This document shows, one piece after another, positions 60,244 through 64,000 of a stretch of 64,000 bases of DNA. A program made the position numbers and the translations under genes. Each line of letters opens with the position of its first letter. Positions within the stretch are counted from its first letter, which is position 1. The stretch is from Shimia isoporae (GTDB lineage: Bacteria > Pseudomonadota > Alphaproteobacteria > Rhodobacterales > Rhodobacteraceae): assembly GCF_004346865.1 (NCBI RefSeq), contig NZ_SMGR01000001.1, forward strand, positions 992,001 to 1,056,000, given 5' to 3'. A model generated the notes under the pieces. That model worked only from the letters and a program-made list of their open reading frames with translations, was not told the DNA's origin and did no database searches.

Positions 60244-61440
60244 TTATTCTGCGGGTTCGGTGGTTGCTGCGGCTTTGGATTTACCGCGGGACTTGATCCA
60301 TTTGCCAAGACGCTGTCCGCCTTCGACAAGACCACCGGGCAAGAAGATCACCACAAGCATGAACATAATGCCCAGAGTCAGGTGCCAGCCTTTGCCGATG
60401 AAGGGGTGGATGATGAAGACCACGAAATCCTCAAGGCCGTCGGGCAGGAACGCGAACCACTGGTGCAGGATGTTGTCATTGATCTTGGAGAAGATGTTCT
60501 CGAAGTACTTGATGAAGCCCGCGCCCAGAACCGGACCAATCAGGGTGCCGGTGCCGCCGAGGATGGTCATAAGAACAACTTCACCGGATGCGGTCCACTG
60601 CATGCGCTCGGCGCCAGCGAGGGGGTCCATTGCTGCCATCAGGCCGCCCGCGAGACCGGCATACATGCCGGAAATGACAAAAGCTGCCAGAGTGTGCGGA
60701 CGCGGGTTCAGGCCTGTATAGGACATACGGGTCTGGTTGGACTTGATAGCGCGCAGCATCATGCCAAACGGCGACCGGAAGATACGGACCGACAGGTAGA
60801 ACACCGCGATCATGATGATCGCACAGAGATAGTAGCCTGCGTTGAAGTCGAAGCTCCAGGCGCCGACGTTCATAGTGTGCGTGCTGTTCATGTAAATCCC
60901 AAAGAAATGGGGAAAGTCCTGCATGCCCTCGCCGTGGAAGATCTGTGGATCACTCGGATAGACCTGCAGGCCGGTTTCACCGTTGGTGAGGTTAAACTTC
61001 GGGTTCGAGAGAACCGAGTACGCCAAGGCGAAGGACATCTGCGCGAATGCAAGCGTCAGGATCGAGAAGTAGATCCCCGAGCGGCGCAATGACACATAGC
61101 CGATCAGCACCGAGAACAGTCCTGCCATAATGATTGCCAGACCGATGGCCGGCACCACATTGTAGCTGAGCAGTTTGAACATCCAGACCGCGGCGTAGGA
61201 ACCAACACCCAGGAAGGCCGCGTGGCCGAAGCTGAGATAACCTGTGAGGCCGAAGAGGATGTTGAACCCGATGGCAAAGATGCCAAAGATGATGAAGCGT
61301 TGCATCAGGTCCGGATAACCCGCGTTGAACTGCGCCATCGCGCTGTCCGTCGGGAAGGGGTTCAGGATGAAGGGTGCGAAGAGTGTCAGCACCGCGACAA
61401 CCACGAGAAGCGTGAGGTCGTTTTTATTGAGTCCAAGCAT
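60244..61440 (-). CDS. livM: Branched-chain amino acid-type ABC permease LivM
   Basis: The 398-residue permease has eight to ten helices, with the characteristic [22 protein letters not shown] start of the domain (residues 61-82) and the [22 protein letters not shown]-like loop. Length exceeds that of classic LivM because of a periplasmic insertion near residue 150 and an Arg/Ala tail ([16 protein letters not shown]). It follows livH by three bases. Confidence 0.92.
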   Translation of the reverse strand: MLGLNKNDLTLLVVVAVLTLFAPFILNPFPTDSAMAQFNAGYPDLMQRFIIFGIFAIGFNILFGLTGYLSFGHAAFLGVGSYAAVWMFKLLSYNVVPAIGLAIIMAGLFSVLIGYVSLRRSGIYFSILTLAFAQMSFALAYSVLSNPKFNLTNGETGLQVYPSDPQIFHGEGMQDFPHFFGIYMNSTHTMNVGAWSFDFNAGYYLCAIIMIAVFYLSVRIFRSPFGMMLRAIKSNQTRMSYTGLNPRPHTLAAFVISGMYAGLAGGLMAAMDPLAGAERMQWTASGEVVLMTILGGTGTLIGPVLGAGFIKYFENIFSKINDNILHQWFAFLPDGLEDFVVFIIHPFIGKGWHLTLGIMFMLVVIFLPGGLVEGGQRLGKWIKSRGKSKAAATTEPAE

Positions 61441-61443
61441 GTT

Positions 61444-62466
61444 TTATTCCTCCATCACGCCTTTGCGGCCCATCAGACCACGCGGACGGGTCAAGAGCAC
61501 GATGATCGCGACAAGGTAGATGATGATCTGGTTGATGCCGGGGAGCGTGGTGGTCGCCCAGGTCGTAGACGCGAAGCTCTCCAGAATACCGAGCAAAAAG
61601 CCAGCCAGTACTGCGCCAGGAAGGCTGCCCATGCCGCCGACCACAACGACCACGAAGCTGAGAACAAGGAAGTCCATGCCCATGTGGTAGTTTGGTGGGT
61701 TGATCGGTGCGTACATTACGCCCGCAAGGCCCGCCACACAGGCGGCGATTGCGAACATGATGGTGAAACGCCGGTCGATGTCGATGCCCAGCAAGCCGAC
61801 GGTTTCCCGATCTGCCATACCGGCGCGAACAACCATGCCGAAGGTGGTGAATTGCAGGAAGGCAAAGACACCGAAGATCACGAGACCGGCAAAGCAGAAG
61901 TATACGATCCGCCAGTTCGGGTAAGGCAGCTCCAAGCCGAACCATGCGCCGAGGTTGGACACACCCAGAAGGGCATCCGGCGGCGGGGTCTGGATCGGGT
62001 TGGCGCCGAAGTAGTATTTCACGATTTCCTGCAGCACGATGGCGAGGCCGAAGGTCACGAGGATCTGGTCGGCGTGCTCACGCTTGTAGAAGTGCTTGAT
62101 GAGGCCGCGCTCCATGATGAGGCCTACGAGGATCATCACCGGAATCGCCAGAAGGATCGCCAGCGGCACTGACCAGTCGATGATGGCGGCGCCCATTTCG
62201 GGGCCGAACCAGCTTTCGACATAGGGTGTTTCCACCTTCAGAGGATTGCCGAGGAAGTCCTTTTGGGTTTCGTCGATGGTTATGTAGCTCAGTTGCATTA
62301 GTTTGGAGAGCGACACGGCACAGAAGGCGCCGATCATGAACAGCGCACCATGTGCAAAGTTCACGACGCCCAAAGTGCCGAAAATGAGTGTAAGTCCCAG
62401 CGCGATCAGCGCATAGGCGGAGCCCTTATCGAGCCCGTTCAGGATCTGCAGGATGAATGCGTCCAT
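61444..62466 (-). CDS. livH: Branched-chain amino acid-type ABC permease LivH
   Basis: The 340-residue permease has about eight helices. GLDKGSAYALIALGLTLIFGTLGVVNFAHGALFM at residues 11-44 is the domain signature; a periplasmic insert follows (DETQKDFLGNPLKVETPYVESWFGP), making it longer than typical LivH. AGVMYAPINPPNYHMG... precedes VGGMGSLPGAVLAGF, the EAA-like loop. Confidence 0.92.
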   Translation of the reverse strand: MDAFILQILNGLDKGSAYALIALGLTLIFGTLGVVNFAHGALFMIGAFCAVSLSKLMQLSYITIDETQKDFLGNPLKVETPYVESWFGPEMGAAIIDWSVPLAILLAIPVMILVGLIMERGLIKHFYKREHADQILVTFGLAIVLQEIVKYYFGANPIQTPPPDALLGVSNLGAWFGLELPYPNWRIVYFCFAGLVIFGVFAFLQFTTFGMVVRAGMADRETVGLLGIDIDRRFTIMFAIAACVAGLAGVMYAPINPPNYHMGMDFLVLSFVVVVVGGMGSLPGAVLAGFLLGILESFASTTWATTTLPGINQIIIYLVAIIVLLTRPRGLMGRKGVMEE

Positions 62467-62543
62467 TGTCTTCGACCTGTTGGTTATGATGGCTGCCAGC
62501 GCGATGCGCAGCTCTTAGGAGGCGGCGTCAAAAGCGGGCAGAA

Positions 62544-62568
62544 CCGGCCGCGCAAAATGCGCGACCGG
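62544..62568 (-). promoter_or_regulatory. Hairpin between the binding protein gene and livH
   Basis: CCGGCCGCGCA (62544-62554) and TGCGCGACCGG (62558-62568) form an 11-pair stem (one G-T) without a strong T-run. As in many ABC operons it probably protects or partly terminates the highly expressed binding protein message. Confidence 0.65.
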
Positions 62569-62586
62569 CTGGCTTTTGGCCTTGTA

Positions 62587-63939
62587 TCAGGCGCCTGCGT
62601 TGCAGGTGCCGAGCGTGGCTTCGTCGCCACCGAACATCGGGTGGTTCGGTGCGTAGGTTACCTGCTCTGCAGGGGTAACCTCGACGATTTCCAGCGTGTC
62701 GTAGGCGTTCGTCGGGTTCTCCGCGCCGCGTACAACCAGAACGTCCTTGAAGCACTGGTGGTCTTCGGCGCGATACAGCGTCTTGCCGTTGCCAAGACCG
62801 TCGAACTCGAAGCCTTCGAGCGCTTCGACAACACCGCACGGGTTGAAGGTGCCCGCGCGCTCACATGCGTCAGCATAAAGCAGAACCTGAGCGTAGCATG
62901 TCTGTGCGGAGTTGGACGGCGGCTTGCCGTACTTCTCACCGAAGGACTTCACGAACTGCTTGGAACCTTCGTTCTGAAGCTGCCAGTTGTAGTTCATGGA
63001 ACCCAGCACGCCTTTGATGTTCTCGCCAGCACCGGCGGCCATCAGCTCGGAGTAGAGTGGCACAACGATCTTGAAGTCCTTGCCGTTCACGACCTTGTCG
63101 AGAAGGCCGAACTGAACCGCGTTGGTCAGCGAGTTGATCATGTTGCCGCCGTAGTGGTTCAGAACCAGTGTGTCGGCACCGGAGTTCAGAACCGGCGCGA
63201 TGTAGGACGAGAAGTCCGTGGACGCCAGCGGGGTTTTCACAGTGTTCACTGTGTTCCAGCCCAGAGCTTCGGTAGAGGCCACAATCGACTCTTCCTGGGT
63301 CCAGCCCCAGTTATAGTCGGCAGTCAGGTGGTAGGCGTTGCGGTCGTTGCCCATCTCTTTGGCCAGCACGGGTGCGAGTGCAGCACCGGACATGTAAGCG
63401 TTGAAGAAGTGACGGAAACCATTTGCCTTGCGGTCTTTGCCGGTGGTGTCATTGGCGTGCGTCAGACCCGCCATAAAGATCACGCCAGCTTCTTGACAGA
63501 GACCCTGAACAGCCACCGCCACGCCCGAAGACGAACCGCCATTGATCATGACCGCGCCGTCTTTCTCGATCATCGACTTTGCCGATGCACGGGCGGCGTC
63601 AGACTTGGTCTGGGTGTCGCCGGTCACGAACTCGACTTTCTTGCCGAGAATGCCGTTCCCCTTGAGCGCTTTCGAGGTGAAGGTGTTCAGGCAGCCGCCA
63701 TCGCCTTCGCCGTTCAGGTGCTCTACGGCCAGCTGCTGAGCGAGCAGCTCGTCGTTGCCTTCGTCTGCGTAAGGACCGGTCTGGGGCACGTTGAAGCCCA
63801 GAGTGACCGACGAACCGGTAGGTTCATTGGTGTAGGCCGCTGCAGATTGCGCCGTAAAGATAGTGGGCAGCGCAACACCGGCACCTGCGACGGCACCGGT
63901 CTTTAGCACACGACGACGTGTGTAATTGGTTTTGGACAT
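62587..63939 (-). CDS. Tat-exported ABC substrate-binding protein, LivJ/K-type (Peripla_BP_6)
   Basis: The 450-residue product starts at ATG 63939 (CGGGAGGA upstream) with a twin-arginine signal (RRRVLKTGAVAGAGVALPTIF), so it is folded before export. The mature domain is a two-lobed Peripla_BP_6-type (VTLGFNVPQTGPYADEGNDELLAQQLAVEHLN; GGSSSGVAVAVQGLCQEAGVIFMAGLTHANDTTG). Cysteines in CLNTF, LCQEAG, TCYAQV, CERAG, NPCGV, QCFKD and TCNAGA may form disulfides. It is first of the liv operon; the ligand may be an amino acid, urea or amide. Confidence 0.92.
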   Translation of the reverse strand: MSKTNYTRRRVLKTGAVAGAGVALPTIFTAQSAAAYTNEPTGSSVTLGFNVPQTGPYADEGNDELLAQQLAVEHLNGEGDGGCLNTFTSKALKGNGILGKKVEFVTGDTQTKSDAARASAKSMIEKDGAVMINGGSSSGVAVAVQGLCQEAGVIFMAGLTHANDTTGKDRKANGFRHFFNAYMSGAALAPVLAKEMGNDRNAYHLTADYNWGWTQEESIVASTEALGWNTVNTVKTPLASTDFSSYIAPVLNSGADTLVLNHYGGNMINSLTNAVQFGLLDKVVNGKDFKIVVPLYSELMAAGAGENIKGVLGSMNYNWQLQNEGSKQFVKSFGEKYGKPPSNSAQTCYAQVLLYADACERAGTFNPCGVVEALEGFEFDGLGNGKTLYRAEDHQCFKDVLVVRGAENPTNAYDTLEIVEVTPAEQVTYAPNHPMFGGDEATLGTCNAGA

Positions 63940-64000
63940 TTAATCCTCCCGTTTGGTCTGTCGCCGCCTTTGAGGCTCCTCTTCCCCGACGGGCGGCGCG

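Noticed and set aside
60136-62172. Plus-strand open frames opposite the liv operon
   Set aside because: His/Asp/Arg-rich compositions typical of antisense shadows; the minus genes are intact family members.

Overview
The window looks like chromosomal DNA of an alphaproteobacterium of the family Rhodobacteraceae, most likely the Roseobacter group. The pointers are moderate-to-high GC, a PhaR/phasin-type PHB system, an SdhE-XRE-LdtR neighbourhood, an ATPase-first polar amino acid ABC operon, a DUF2842 gene after purA, and several small conserved genes typical of that family. No rRNA, tRNA, CRISPR array, integrase or insertion sequence was seen. Most of it is housekeeping and central metabolism, with a few accessory blocks.

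Layout. 1-8.4 kb: truncated secreted alpha/beta hydrolase, polyphosphate kinase 2, a low-GC ClpP-like secreted protein between two look-alike terminators, DUF2461, MATE pump, aspartate aminotransferase, XRE regulator, sdhE and an LdtR-like MarR regulator. 8.5-12.9 kb: DUF1194, glyoxalase, thyA-folA, a Cys-containing secreted protein, cold-shock protein, ArsC/Spx-like protein. 12.9-15.5 kb: a complete bufferin operon (bufA precursor, bufB DUF692/MNIO enzyme, bufC DUF2063 partner, DoxX), a recently recognised family of copper-binding modified peptides. 15.56-16.42 kb: a frameshifted Hint-domain pseudogene. 16.5-24 kb: thrS, MAPEG, an ArsR-SRPBCC fusion regulator with a palindromic operator, a run of three alpha/beta hydrolases with a VOC protein and a small membrane protein, and an LLM oxidoreductase.

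24.1-28.7 kb: the PHB locus, phaZ divergent from phaC-phaP-phaR. CTGC-N3-GCAG palindromes lie exactly where the repressor PhaR is expected to bind. 28.7-35.8 kb: DegT aminotransferase, then an oxidase / glutamine-synthetase-like / class I amidotransferase / second glutamine-synthetase-like cluster resembling gamma-glutamyl polyamine or amine catabolism, with a divergent SDR. 35.8-39.2 kb: polar amino acid ABC importer. 39.4-42.9 kb: PhnD-like, two TerB paralogues, a WYL (YafY) regulator with a strong operator, SRPBCC and DUF1330.

43-48.9 kb: pyrG, secG, a cobalt-type nitrile hydratase operon (alpha, beta, accessory), purA and DUF2842. 48.9-53.1 kb: DUF1254 secreted protein and an 825-residue, extremely acidic low-complexity protein. 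53.2-56.6 kb: thiamine pyrophosphokinase, EamA exporter, Lrp regulator divergent from an MFS exporter. 56.6-64 kb: acetyl-CoA synthetase with a sharply bounded high-GC interior, and a five-gene branched-chain-amino-acid-type ABC importer (livFGMH plus a Tat-exported binding protein).

All functional calls rest on motif reading and family knowledge. No database search was possible.
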